64,000 nucleotides of DNA from an uncultured Alphaproteobacteria bacterium (lineage in GTDB: Bacteria > Pseudomonadota > Alphaproteobacteria > JAPOUT01 > G958296285), in NCBI GenBank assembly GCA_958296285.1, contig OY282459.1, forward strand, positions 1,066,367-1,130,366, written 5' to 3'. Below, piece after piece: positions 1 through 7,489 of the stretch. Position 1 is the first letter of the stretch; every line of letters starts with the position of its first letter. The translations under genes and the position numbers were made by a program. A model generated the notes under the pieces. It searched no databases. It saw nothing but the letters and a program-made list of their open reading frames with translations, and was not told where the DNA came from.

Positions 1-424
1 CGTTCATATAGGTGGCGTCCACAATTTTACGCCGCGCATCAATTTTAACAACATGATCGCGATCCCAAATGGAAGCCACGCGGCCATCGCTCTGATATTC
101 GCTCATGGAAAGAAAATGCGCTCTGCCGCTTGCGAGAAATTTCTTCATCACGCGCTCATAATAAAAGACAATCTCGGCGCGCGAAGAGAGATCCGATCCT
201 CCTTGCCCCAGCCGCGCGGAGTTGACGCCGTAAGCCGCCGCAGGCTGATGGAGGGCGACAAAAGGATAGGCGTCGTTCCAATGTCCGCCTGCTTTGGCGC
301 GGCGATCCACGAGGACGAGCCGCGCCTCCGGACATTCCGAGAAAATCACATCCGCGAAAGCCATGCCCATCGCGCCCGCGCCGACGATCAAATAATCGGT
401 TTCCATATGACGAGCGCGCGTCAT
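1..424 (-). CDS. FAD/NAD(P)-dependent oxidoreductase, N-terminal part (runs off the left edge)
   Basis: The minus-strand frame opens at position 424 (or at the in-frame ATG at 406, M-E-T-D-Y-L) and stays open to base 1, so only about 140 residues are visible. The start carries a Rossmann FAD-binding motif (IVGAGAMG), then an acidic strand end and the GGHWNDAYPF segment seen in flavin-dependent monooxygenase-like and other FAD oxidoreductases. Substrate cannot be read. It starts about 20 nt after the stop of the SOI-like gene and is probably in one operon with it, which makes an oxygenase or oxidase acting before or after an epoxide isomerisation conceivable; that is inference. The start choice between 424 and 406 is unsettled, since neither has a clear ribosome-binding site. 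Confidence 0.7.
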   Translation of the reverse strand, partial: MTRARHMETDYLIVGAGAMGMAFADVIFSECPEARLVLVDRRAKAGGHWNDAYPFVALHQPAAAYGVNSARLGQGGSDLSSRAEIVFYYERVMKKFLASGRAHFLSMSEYQSDGRVASIWDRDHVVKIDARRKIVDATYMN

Positions 425-445
425 GATTTTTGCGCCGCGCTTAGG

Positions 446-922
446 CTATTTTGCCCCGCGCCCGAAAATATGCGCCGCCAGCATGATGACCGCCGCTATC
501 GTGATAAAGGCGAAGAAAAAGGCCGGCAGCAATCCGATGATTCCCGCCACATTCGTTTCTCCGAGCGGATTGTCGCCAAAGGTCAAAGCTCGGCTTGGCG
601 CGAGCAGCGCTCCCCAATAGAAGATCGTGTTGGCATAGCCCGCGCCGACAATCATCCAAAAGAGATGACGCGCGAGACGTTCCGGGATCCGCGCCGCATG
701 GATGACCAACGCGAAAATGATCACCATCAACCCGTTCATCAAGCCTCCCGCATGGACGCGCGCCCACGCCGCGCTGTCGCTGGGCAGGTCAATAGGGAAG
801 ATATAGCCCGGAAATATCTCAAAGCCGCCGATCAGAATTATTCCCAATCCAAGACCGCCAAGCAATCCGAAGAGCATCACGATGGCGCCATGGCCGATCA
901 TCCGTTTCTGCCTCTTATCCAT
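446..922 (-). CDS. Styrene-oxide-isomerase-like four-helix membrane protein
   Basis: A 158-residue protein with four hydrophobic segments. Its layout recalls styrene oxide isomerase (StyC, SOI), a small haem-b membrane enzyme that isomerises aryl epoxides to aldehydes. Conserved-looking blocks are GHG near residue 10, GGFEIFPGYI at 32-41, ARVHAG at 54-59 and FYWGALLAPSRALTFG at 101-116. His57 and Tyr102 lie where I recall the SOI haem ligand His58 and active-site Tyr103; Asn63 matches Asn64. The residue equivalent to Asp95 is Ala94 here, so the activity may differ. The start has a strong Shine-Dalgarno AAGGAGG. A duplicated -10 box lies about 46 nt upstream. It precedes a flavoprotein in the same operon. 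Family call from memory of the SOI sequence; moderately confident. Confidence 0.65.
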   Translation of the reverse strand: MDKRQKRMIGHGAIVMLFGLLGGLGLGIILIGGFEIFPGYIFPIDLPSDSAAWARVHAGGLMNGLMVIIFALVIHAARIPERLARHLFWMIVGAGYANTIFYWGALLAPSRALTFGDNPLGETNVAGIIGLLPAFFFAFITIAAVIMLAAHIFGRGAK

Positions 923-967
923 TGTCCCGCCTCCTTATCCATGTCCCGTGATAAATACGATGTCTCT

Positions 968-1001
968 ATTATAGCACAAACATTATTATAGCACAAACAT
1001 T
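968..1001 (-). promoter_or_regulatory. Tandem 17-bp repeat carrying two extended -10 boxes
   Basis: A perfect 17-bp direct repeat (968-984 and 985-1001). Read on the minus strand each copy holds TGC-TATAAT, an ideal extended -10. The copy at 968-973 would start transcription about 39 nt before the SOI-like start at 922. The duplication gives two overlapping start points 17 bp apart. Confidence 0.6.
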
Positions 1002-1023
1002 GAGAGAATGGTTGCGAGGAGCG

Positions 1024-1032
1024 TGCTAGAGT
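1024..1032 (+). promoter_or_regulatory. Extended -10 for the amine oxidase gene, probably leaderless
   Basis: TGC-TAGAGT ends 6 nt before the ATG at 1039, so the transcript would begin at or next to the start codon. No Shine-Dalgarno precedes this ATG. The aspS gene has the same geometry. Confidence 0.45.
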
Positions 1033-1038
1033 TTGGGC

Positions 1039-2415
1039 ATGGGCGGCACGGATCACGAGACGCCGAAAAGCTGGGACGCGATCGTTGTCGGCGCCGGCTT
1101 TGCGGGACTGGCGGCGGCTGAAACGCTGAGCGCGGCCGGGCGATCCGTTCTTCTCCTAGAAGCCAGAGAGCGGGTCGGCGGGCGAGTCAAGCCCGCCACA
1201 ATCGCCGGACGCGCGATTGATCTCGGAGGCATGTGGATGGGGCCGACCCAAACGCGGCTCAAGAAGCGCGCCGAAAATTTCCAACTCCAAGCCTATCCGC
1301 AATACATCCGAGGCAAGACCATCACGCATCTTCTCGGCAGAACCGCGAAAGCCGAAGGCGACATAGAATATGCGCTCTTCAATATCGCCGAGCGGCTTGA
1401 TCTTGCAAGAGTCGCGCGCAAGATAGAGCGCCTCGCCAAAACCCTTCCTCTGGACGCGCCGTGGCAAGCGCGAGACGCTCACGCTCTGGATGCGATCACT
1501 CTTGAAAGCTGGCTCCAAAAAAACGCCTATGCCGAAAAGACGCGCGCCTTGATGCGCGAAATCACGAAAAGTCTCTTTTGCGCTGATACAAGCCAGCTGT
1601 CTATGCTCTTCTTTCTCTTTTATACAAAGTCGGGCGGCGGGCTGGACGTCATGACCTCGATGGGGCCGGGAGGCGCGCAGAATTTCCTCTTTGACGGCGG
1701 CGTTCATCAGCTCGCCATTAAGATGAGCGAAGCGATGGACGCGAAACTTCTGCTGAACGCGCCGGTGACCGCGATCCGATATGAAGAGACGGGCGTTTAT
1801 GTTGAAGCGCGCTCGTCTGAATGGCGCGCCAAACAGGTCATTCTTGCTGTTCCTCCGCCTCTTGCGGCGAAGATTCGCTTCTCTCCGGCGCTTCCCTCCA
1901 TCAAGGCCGGCCTTTTTCGGCGGCAGGTGATGGGATCGGTCATCAAGTTCTGGGTCGCCTATCCGGAGCCGTTTTGGCGCGAGGACGGTCTTGACGGCAT
2001 GATTTTTAGCGACAGCGAGCCTGCCTCCGCGATCTTTGACGCCTCTCCGCCTGATGGCGCGCTCGGACTGCTTTCGGGCTTCTTCGACTCCTCGCCGGCG
2101 ACCAATCTCTGGTCGCCCAAAGGTCAGGACGGGCGTCGCCAAGCCATGATCAAGACACTGACTCGCTTTTTTGGCGACAAAGCGCAAGAGCCTCTGGACT
2201 ATCTTGACAATGACTGGACGCGCGAGCTCTGGTCGGAAGGCGGCTATAGCGCCTATATGCCGCCCGGCGTTCTGTCGCATTACGGCGCTGCGCTGCGCGA
2301 GCCTGTCGGGCCGATCCACTGGGCAGGCACCGAGACCGCCACCGAATGGACAGGCTATATTGACGGCGCTCTTCAATCGGGCGATCGCGCGGCCGAAGAG
2401 ATTCTCGCGCTCTGA
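1039..2415 (+). CDS. Flavin-containing amine oxidase
   Basis: A 458-residue member of the flavin amine oxidase family (MAO, putrescine oxidase and relatives), which oxidises primary or secondary amines to imines with O2 as acceptor. The N-terminus has the FAD-binding motif GAGFAG followed by the acidic residue in LLLEARERVGGR and the second FAD signature GG-MW-GP. The C-terminus ends in the typical FAD-pyrimidine block GTETATEWTGYIDGALQSG. I see no covalent-flavin cysteine in an obvious MAO position. No signal peptide, so probably cytoplasmic. The frame is open from a TTG at 1033, but ATG 1039 fits the -10 spacing better. It converges with the SDR gene downstream. Substrate unknown. Confidence 0.85.
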   Translation: MGGTDHETPKSWDAIVVGAGFAGLAAAETLSAAGRSVLLLEARERVGGRVKPATIAGRAIDLGGMWMGPTQTRLKKRAENFQLQAYPQYIRGKTITHLLGRTAKAEGDIEYALFNIAERLDLARVARKIERLAKTLPLDAPWQARDAHALDAITLESWLQKNAYAEKTRALMREITKSLFCADTSQLSMLFFLFYTKSGGGLDVMTSMGPGGAQNFLFDGGVHQLAIKMSEAMDAKLLLNAPVTAIRYEETGVYVEARSSEWRAKQVILAVPPPLAAKIRFSPALPSIKAGLFRRQVMGSVIKFWVAYPEPFWREDGLDGMIFSDSEPASAIFDASPPDGALGLLSGFFDSSPATNLWSPKGQDGRRQAMIKTLTRFFGDKAQEPLDYLDNDWTRELWSEGGYSAYMPPGVLSHYGAALREPVGPIHWAGTETATEWTGYIDGALQSGDRAAEEILAL

Positions 2416-2430
2416 CAGGCGCCGTTCGGC

Positions 2431-3279
2431 TCAGCCGCTTTGATCCCATTGCGAAGGAAGAAGAAACGGCTTCACCTTCGCGAGAAAATCCTCGCGCGAA
2501 AAGCCCATGAGCGACATGATCAAGGCCGCATCTTTGCCCGTTGGATTGCTGATCGGCGTCTCTTCGAGCGCGCATTTGTAAATCTGATCGGCAACTTCCT
2601 GCGGATCCGCTGTCTCTCCGCCCTCGCTCTGCACGGCGGCCATAAAGTGTTCGCGGAATTTGCGCACGACCTCATCCAACTCCTCTCCGCCGCCAAACAT
2701 AAGATCGTCGTTCACATTGGATGAGAAATCGGTCCGCAAATAGGCGCCAGGCGCGACAGTCTTGACCCGAATGTTGAAAGGCTTCATTTCCCAAGCGAGC
2801 GCTTCTGAAAGACCTTCTACGGCAAATTTGGTCGCGCAATAGCATGTCTCCAACGGCAATCCAATGATCCCCGCCATCGAGGTGACGTTAATCAGACAAC
2901 CCGATCCTTGTGCGCGCATCACTGGAATCGCCGCGCGGCAGACCCGCATCACGCCGAACACATTCGACTCGAATAGCCCCCGGATCATTTCGTCTGTTGA
3001 AACTTCGAGCAGGGCGTGCGCTCCGCGCCCCGCATTGTTGATGACAACGTCAAGGCTCCCGAAACGATCTGTTGTCTCCCGAATGGATGACTTGATGCTG
3101 TCTGCATCGGTCACATCCAGACGCGCGACGAGCACATTGTCTAATGACGCGATCTGTGGTTCCTTCTTCGGGTCGCGCATGGTCGCGGCCACATTCCAGC
3201 CATGCCGTTGGAAAGTGCGTGCGGTCAGGAGCCCGATGCCGGTTGAACAGCCGGTGATCAGAACGGTTTTTCCACTCAT
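2431..3279 (-). CDS. Short-chain dehydrogenase/reductase (classical SDR)
   Basis: A 282-residue classical SDR, a cytoplasmic NAD(P)(H)-dependent oxidoreductase acting on hydroxyl/keto groups. Visible motifs are TGCSTGIG at residues 9-16 (cofactor), NNAG at 81-84, and the catalytic Ser134, Tyr147 and Lys151 in YCATK. The C-terminal 80 residues form an extended substrate-loop region. The frame extends upstream to 3312, but the ATG at 3279 has a good ribosome-binding site (GGAGGAAAGG) and puts the cofactor motif at the usual distance from the N-terminus. It is transcribed toward the amine oxidase gene, 15 bp away. The substrate cannot be inferred. Confidence 0.88.
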   Translation of the reverse strand: MSGKTVLITGCSTGIGLLTARTFQRHGWNVAATMRDPKKEPQIASLDNVLVARLDVTDADSIKSSIRETTDRFGSLDVVINNAGRGAHALLEVSTDEMIRGLFESNVFGVMRVCRAAIPVMRAQGSGCLINVTSMAGIIGLPLETCYCATKFAVEGLSEALAWEMKPFNIRVKTVAPGAYLRTDFSSNVNDDLMFGGGEELDEVVRKFREHFMAAVQSEGGETADPQEVADQIYKCALEETPISNPTGKDAALIMSLMGFSREDFLAKVKPFLLPSQWDQSG

Positions 3280-3389
3280 TTTCCTTTCCTCCATTTGCCT
3301 TTGCCGCGACATATAGTTGAACTCGGATTTCTATTCAAGGAGCTGCTAGGAGTTTTTGGGAGAAATTTTCTTTTACTCCCTCACTTTCT

Positions 3390-4616
3390 CTACGAAACCT
3401 CCCACAGATTAAATTTGGGCAATCTGTCATCACGATCATTGAGAATCCAAGGGTTGTAGCGCATGTGGCTTTTTCTACTAAAAGCGCTTGAATGAACCCA
3501 ATGATGCTCGCCATCAAATCCAGGGATCGCCATCCTTAAGAAATTGTATCTGCCCAAAACCACATCATGATGCGGGCCAGGATATTTTTCATAATGCATC
3601 AGCCCGCATGCGTTGATTGTCGGGTTGAACGGATCATGCTTTAACCTCTTTCGGGTCAATGCGTCCAGCCTGTCCATCATCCATTTCAGCGTAATGTCCG
3701 CCAATTCGTGATCTTGATACCCTCCGCCAATATCGCTATGGACTCCAGCGAACCAAACTTGACACATTCGCTGTTTTTGATGCTCCGCGCTCGTCCAAAG
3801 AACGGGATCAAAAAGCTTGCGTCTTTCGTCAATGGAAAGGGCTTGACAAGCATTTTCCACGAGCGCGCTGAGAGACAGATCATGAAATTCGTGATAATTG
3901 TTGTCGCCTCCCAAAGATCTCAACAAGCCATTCCACCCTCCTTTGACAGAATTTGAGGGCGGCGTTTCAAATTTGCCCTGATTCAATAAGGATTTCCACA
4001 ATCTTTTGGCGGGATTCAGCATCGCCACCGTATCCCAAACGCCGAGAAACGTTATTTTCGCTCTTCGGTCGCTTTCGCGACCGATTGGGTCGTTCTTGAG
4101 AAAATCGTCCGCTTGTCTTTGGCGCTTTTTCGCATTTGTCGTTCTATAGATTCCATAGATTCTCTTGATCTGTTTGGGCAGATCGTCATGCGCCGGAAGG
4201 ATTCCGAAAAGATGGATCAAGCCCGAAAGGCTTCTGACAGTCGCCGCGCCCCGACTGAATCCGAATAGAAAGATTTGATCGCCCTTTTCATATTCACGGC
4301 AGATGAATTCGCAGCAGTCTTTGATATTTTCTGAAATTCCCGCCCCGAAAGCGAGCCCAGCGAGATTGGCGACTTTATTGATCGGTCCTTTAAAACCGTC
4401 TCTTGTCCCAACGCCCGGATCATAAAACGAGACCTGCGATTTGGAGGTCTGAGCGGATTTCATTTTCGCCTCAATGTTTCTGAATTCGTCCCCCTGCTTT
4501 TTAACTTTGACGCCATGCGTCATTTTATAGAGTTGGAAGACATTAGAAGGCGTTTCGCCTTCTTTGAAGCCATCCTGCCCTGTGCCATCGGAGAAAATGA
4601 TAATGTTTTTAGGCAA
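3390..4616 (-). CDS. DUF2235 domain alpha/beta-hydrolase (Tle1-like)
   Basis: A 408-residue protein of the DUF2235 family, alpha/beta hydrolases that include type VI secretion lipase effectors (Tle1) and many stand-alone bacterial and fungal proteins. It starts with the family's FSDGTG motif (residues 8-13), has the nucleophile elbow GFSRGA with Ser121, FLGVWDTVA in the middle, and VHSDIGGGY, the usual site of another catalytic residue. The start ATG has GAGAGG upstream. No signal peptide and no T6SS gene nearby, so an effector role is not supported. It looks lower in GC than its neighbours, which fits an acquired gene. Confidence 0.82.
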   Translation of the reverse strand: MPKNIIIFSDGTGQDGFKEGETPSNVFQLYKMTHGVKVKKQGDEFRNIEAKMKSAQTSKSQVSFYDPGVGTRDGFKGPINKVANLAGLAFGAGISENIKDCCEFICREYEKGDQIFLFGFSRGAATVRSLSGLIHLFGILPAHDDLPKQIKRIYGIYRTTNAKKRQRQADDFLKNDPIGRESDRRAKITFLGVWDTVAMLNPAKRLWKSLLNQGKFETPPSNSVKGGWNGLLRSLGGDNNYHEFHDLSLSALVENACQALSIDERRKLFDPVLWTSAEHQKQRMCQVWFAGVHSDIGGGYQDHELADITLKWMMDRLDALTRKRLKHDPFNPTINACGLMHYEKYPGPHHDVVLGRYNFLRMAIPGFDGEHHWVHSSAFSRKSHMRYNPWILNDRDDRLPKFNLWEVS

Positions 4617-4809
4617 TTTTTCCTCTCTTCATGGTTCATTCTCGTTTTTGGCGGCGATCTGTCAAGATCGCGGTCGCGCATGACATTGGTTATAGCTATA
4701 AAAGCCCGCTTGACAAAATTCTGCCTATGCGATTTTGTGAGGGCGGCATGACCTATCTTTTAACCTTTTTGGCATTAGTCCCGATTTGGCAGTCGGGAGG
4801 CTTTGACAG
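4617..4809. other. Intergenic region between divergent DUF2235 and SDR genes
   Basis: 193 bp without a firm gene. A TATAAA on the plus strand near 4697 could be a -10. A 21-codon open frame (4748-4813) starts at an ATG and its TGA overlaps the ATG of the SDR gene at 4810 (ATGA), so it may be a translationally coupled leader ORF. No other structure seen. Confidence 0.35.
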
Positions 4810-5589
4810 ATGAGCAAACCCGTCTTTCTGGCTCTTGGCGCAGGCGCTGGCATTGGAGGCAGCGTTGGCAGGAAATTCGCGAAGGAAGGCTATCACTCTG
4901 TGTTGGTTCGGCGGAGCGATGGGGAAGGGCTCAACAAGCTGGTTGACGAAATTGAAAAAGATGGCGGCCAAGCAACCGGACGCCTGCTCAATGCGGTCGC
5001 GGAAAATGCCATAGAAGATTTGGTCGCTGACATTGAGAAAAATATCGGCCCGATTGAAACCGCGCTCTTCAACCTCGGCGCGCAGATTGGCAACAGGTCA
5101 TTGGAGAATACGGCGCTCAAAACCTTTGCGCTTGGCTGGCAAATGGCGACATTCGCGTTGTTCCGTTTGGCGAAAGCGGTCATTCCGTTGATGGAAAAGC
5201 GAGGCGGCGGCGCGATTTTGGTCACTTCGGCGACCGCGGCAGTCAGAGGCAATGCCGGACAGCATTCCCATGCGGCGGCGATGGGCGGTCGGCGCATGCT
5301 TTGTCAGACTCTGAATGCGGAATATGCTTGCAAGGGCATCCATGTCGCGCATATTTTGGTTGATGGCGCTGTGGATGCTCCCGATACGCTCGGAAAAATG
5401 CTCGGGGAAGAATTGTTTCAAAAACTGCGCGAGGAAAAAGGCATGCAAAATGACGGACTTTTGCTGCCAGAGAAAATGGCGGAAACCTATTATCATATTT
5501 CACGGCAGCATCGCTCGGCTTGGACGCATGAGCTTGATTTGCGATGCTTTTCGGATTTGGCGTGGTGGAATCATGACAACCCATTCTAA
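4810..5589 (+). CDS. SDR-fold protein lacking the catalytic Tyr/Lys
   Basis: A 259-residue protein with an SDR Rossmann fold: the cofactor loop reads GAGAGIGGSVG (residues 10-20) and a Ser lies at the usual place (Ser140 in VTSAT). The catalytic YxxxK is missing; the aligned segment at about 152-158 reads HSHAAAM. The NNAG motif is replaced by FNLGA. It may still bind NAD(P) but is unlikely to use the classical proton-relay mechanism. ATG 4810 follows GGGAGG. It is followed 30 bp downstream by the TauD-family gene and is likely co-transcribed with it. Function unknown; the product may be an atypical reductase or a non-enzymatic SDR. Confidence 0.75.
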   Translation: MSKPVFLALGAGAGIGGSVGRKFAKEGYHSVLVRRSDGEGLNKLVDEIEKDGGQATGRLLNAVAENAIEDLVADIEKNIGPIETALFNLGAQIGNRSLENTALKTFALGWQMATFALFRLAKAVIPLMEKRGGGAILVTSATAAVRGNAGQHSHAAAMGGRRMLCQTLNAEYACKGIHVAHILVDGAVDAPDTLGKMLGEELFQKLREEKGMQNDGLLLPEKMAETYYHISRQHRSAWTHELDLRCFSDLAWWNHDNPF

Positions 5590-5618
5590 ATCGCCAGCCT
5601 TATAGAAAGGAGGCAGAT

Positions 5619-6467
5619 ATGGCATTAACAATCACGCCAACGGGGGCGATGTGCGGCGCTCGCGTCTCGGGCATTGATTTGACGCAGGAGCTTTCGGCGG
5701 ATTTGGTCGCTGAGCTGCGCGCCCATTGGCTAAAACATAAAGTTCTGTCGTTTCCCGAGCAAAAGTTAAGCGATGATGATCTAGAGCGCTTCACGCTTTA
5801 TTTCGGCGAGTTTGGCGAGGATCCCTTTTTCGCTCCGATTGACGGGCGCGAGCATATCGCTGCCGTTCAGCGCAAGGCTGATGAGACAACGCCGCTTTTC
5901 GCTGAATTCTTCCATTCCGACTGGAGTTTTTTGGAAATCCCGCCGGCGGGCACATGTCTTTACGGCATCACGATTCCGCCGCAAGGGGGCAACACGCTTT
6001 TTGCCGATCAAGTGGCAGCCTATGAGCGTCTGCCCGATGCTCTGCGCGACAAAGCTGATAGGCTGACAGCCATTCATTCGGCTGAGTTAGCCTACGCGCC
6101 CGATGGAGCCTATGGGGAAGGGGATCAGAAAAGCGGACGCAGCATGAGAATCCTGCCTAGTGAGAAAGCGCGTGAAAAGCGCGAGCATCCCTTTGTTCGC
6201 GTCCATTCTGAAACAGGCAAGAGGGCTCTGTTCTCGTCGGCGGCTTATATTCAATCTTTTGTTGGTCTTGACGAAGAGGAGAATAAGAGACTTCTTTTTG
6301 AGTTTTACGGCTATCAAAGCGCGGCGGAGTTGGTTTATTCGCATAGATGGTCAAAGGAGATGTTGGTGATGTGGGACAACCGCTCTGTTTTGCATGCGGC
6401 GACGGGCGGCTATGATGGCTATGATCGCTTGCTGCATCGCACGACCATTGGCGATACGCGGTTTTAG
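5619..6467 (+). CDS. TauD/TfdA-family Fe(II)/2-oxoglutarate dioxygenase
   Basis: A 282-residue dioxygenase that couples 2-oxoglutarate decarboxylation to hydroxylation of a small substrate (taurine, phenoxyacetates or similar). The metal-binding facial triad is visible: His99-x-Asp101 in FHSDW and distal His259 in SVLHAATGG, with the 2-oxoglutarate Arg270 eleven residues later, the TauD spacing. A perfect Shine-Dalgarno (GAAAGGAGG) precedes the ATG. It ends 4 bp before the first CRISPR repeat, so the array lies directly behind it. Its last 250 bp are G+T-rich on the plus strand. The substrate cannot be predicted; the neighbouring SDR may act on the same compound. Confidence 0.88.
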   Translation: MALTITPTGAMCGARVSGIDLTQELSADLVAELRAHWLKHKVLSFPEQKLSDDDLERFTLYFGEFGEDPFFAPIDGREHIAAVQRKADETTPLFAEFFHSDWSFLEIPPAGTCLYGITIPPQGGNTLFADQVAAYERLPDALRDKADRLTAIHSAELAYAPDGAYGEGDQKSGRSMRILPSEKAREKREHPFVRVHSETGKRALFSSAAYIQSFVGLDEEENKRLLFEFYGYQSAAELVYSHRWSKEMLVMWDNRSVLHAATGGYDGYDRLLHRTTIGDTRF

Positions 6468-6471
6468 AATT

Positions 6472-6573
6472 GCCGTGGTTTCCCTACCAAAAAGAGCGTG
6501 CTAGACTAGATGGGGGTGTTGAGTTCGAAGTCCTCTTGCCGTGGTTTCCCTACCAAAAAGAGCGTGCTAGACT
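6472..6573 (+). CRISPR. Minimal type II-C-like CRISPR array: two repeats, one spacer
   Basis: Two identical 36-bp repeats (6472-6507 and 6538-6573) flank one 30-bp spacer (6508-6537). The identity actually spans 41 bp per copy with a 66-bp period, the value expected for 36-bp repeats plus 30-bp spacers in type II systems. The repeat begins GCCGTGG and ends GTGCTAGACT. Like the Neisseria II-C repeat, it carries an extended -10 (TGC-TAGACT) at its 3' end, so each spacer could have its own promoter on the plus strand. It sits next to cas2. The array looks dormant or decayed. Confidence 0.85.
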
Positions 6574-6620
6574 AGAGGCAGGGCAAAACACTGACGCGCA
6601 ACGAAGATTCATCAGAATCC

Positions 6621-6926
6621 TCATAGCAAAACCAGCTGTCGCCCTGCCTCTTTCTCACTCCGAGATACCTTCCCAATCATCGTCCGCATCCGCGAATATT
6701 GCCGATCCGTCACCTGCAACGCCCGAATGTTGCCCCTCCGCGGAAGACGTCTCGTCAAATGCGACAAATGCTTGTCCACTCCATCCTGACCACGACAAAT
6801 ACGCGCATAAACAGACCACTGCAACATGAAATAACCATCATCCAACAGAAACTTCCGAAAACCCGTCGCCACCTTGCGATCCTGCTTGGAACCCACAGGC
6901 AGATCAAAAAAGACAAAAAGCCACAT
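6621..6926 (-). CDS. cas2: CRISPR-associated endonuclease Cas2
   Basis: 101 residues, the normal Cas2 length. The N-terminus MWLFVFFDLPVG is the Cas2 beta-1 strand with its conserved Asp, followed by a ferredoxin-like fold with LQWSVYAR near residue 40. In type II systems Cas2 bridges two Cas1 dimers in the spacer integration complex. The frame opens at a GTG at 6950, but the ATG at 6926 has GAGGAG about 9 nt upstream and gives the canonical N-terminus. It lies 41 nt after the cas1 remnant stop and about 50 bp from the array. It appears intact. The coding frame is read from a C+A-rich plus strand, unlike cas1 next door. Confidence 0.9.
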   Translation of the reverse strand: MWLFVFFDLPVGSKQDRKVATGFRKFLLDDGYFMLQWSVYARICRGQDGVDKHLSHLTRRLPRRGNIRALQVTDRQYSRMRTMIGKVSRSEKEAGRQLVLL

Positions 6927-6967
6927 ATAACGTATCTCCTCATAGCGCACGAAAACGCGCCCCCTCG

Positions 6968-7489
6968 CTATCCCATCTTTGGCAGCGCGAGACGCCGGGC
7001 GTCCGATTGCGAAAAAGCCTGAACAAGCGACATCGCCGTCCGCTCCATCGCCGTGAAGACCGGCATCGTCTCCTCCTCCAAAGAGGCGTCTAGCGACAAG
7101 ACGCCGATCATCTTTTGTCTATCCTGCAGAGAGAGCGGATCGTCTTGGGCGGCGTCCTCGGCGTGCTGGCAGGCGAGCCAATCCGCCATCGGACGATAAG
7201 GCTCTAAGAGATCATCGGCGAGGTTGAAGGCGTTTTGGAGGCTTCGGTGATGGATTCCGAGAGACGGCAGCAATCCTGACGCCGTGAGCGCTCGCGCGAG
7301 GGCTGAGCGCAAGATCGCATATCCATAATTCAGGAGTCCGTTGCGGCGATCGTTATCGTCATGTCTGTGGAAGTTTGGGAAGAGGGCGCGCCAATAGGCT
7401 CTCGCGGCGCGGGCTTCTATGTTGTTTGGGTCGCCGGGCTTTGCATAACTAGTCGTCATCTGGGTCAGCGACCGAGGCAGGATTGACAA
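6968..7489 (-). pseudogene. cas1: Truncated cas1 (type II), C-terminal catalytic half only
   Basis: Codes for the C-terminal 160-170 residues of a type II Cas1; the usual protein is about 300 residues. The active-site residues are all present: Glu25 in NIEARAAR, His80/His81 in LGIHH, and Glu96 in DDLLEPYRP. The N-terminal beta-domain that makes the Cas1 dimer is missing. Upstream, in this frame, a stop lies inside the end of the GHKL ATPase gene; possible starts are TTG 7489 or ATG 7459, both inside that gene. So the 5' half was removed when the Dcm/GHKL cassette arrived. A short product could be made, but spacer integration with it alone is unlikely. Confidence 0.85.

Noticed and set aside
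53..991. 312-codon plus-strand open frame at the left edge
   Set aside because: It is antisense to the flavoprotein and the SOI-like gene, both of which have clear motifs and, for the latter, a strong ribosome-binding site. The translation is low-complexity Arg/His-rich.
1156..2376. 406-codon minus-strand open frame
   Set aside because: Antisense shadow of the amine oxidase gene; no motif, no ribosome-binding site.
3390..4616. Type VI secretion effector role for the DUF2235 protein
   Set aside because: No VgrG, PAAR, immunity or other T6SS gene nearby and no signal; only the hydrolase family is supported.
6574..6651. 11-bp inverted repeat AGAGGCAGGGC / GCCCTGCCTCT flanking the end of cas2
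   Set aside because: Considered as a terminator or as tracrRNA. The loop is 56 nt, there is no U-run, and one arm is cas2 coding sequence, so chance or a weak bidirectional fold is as likely.
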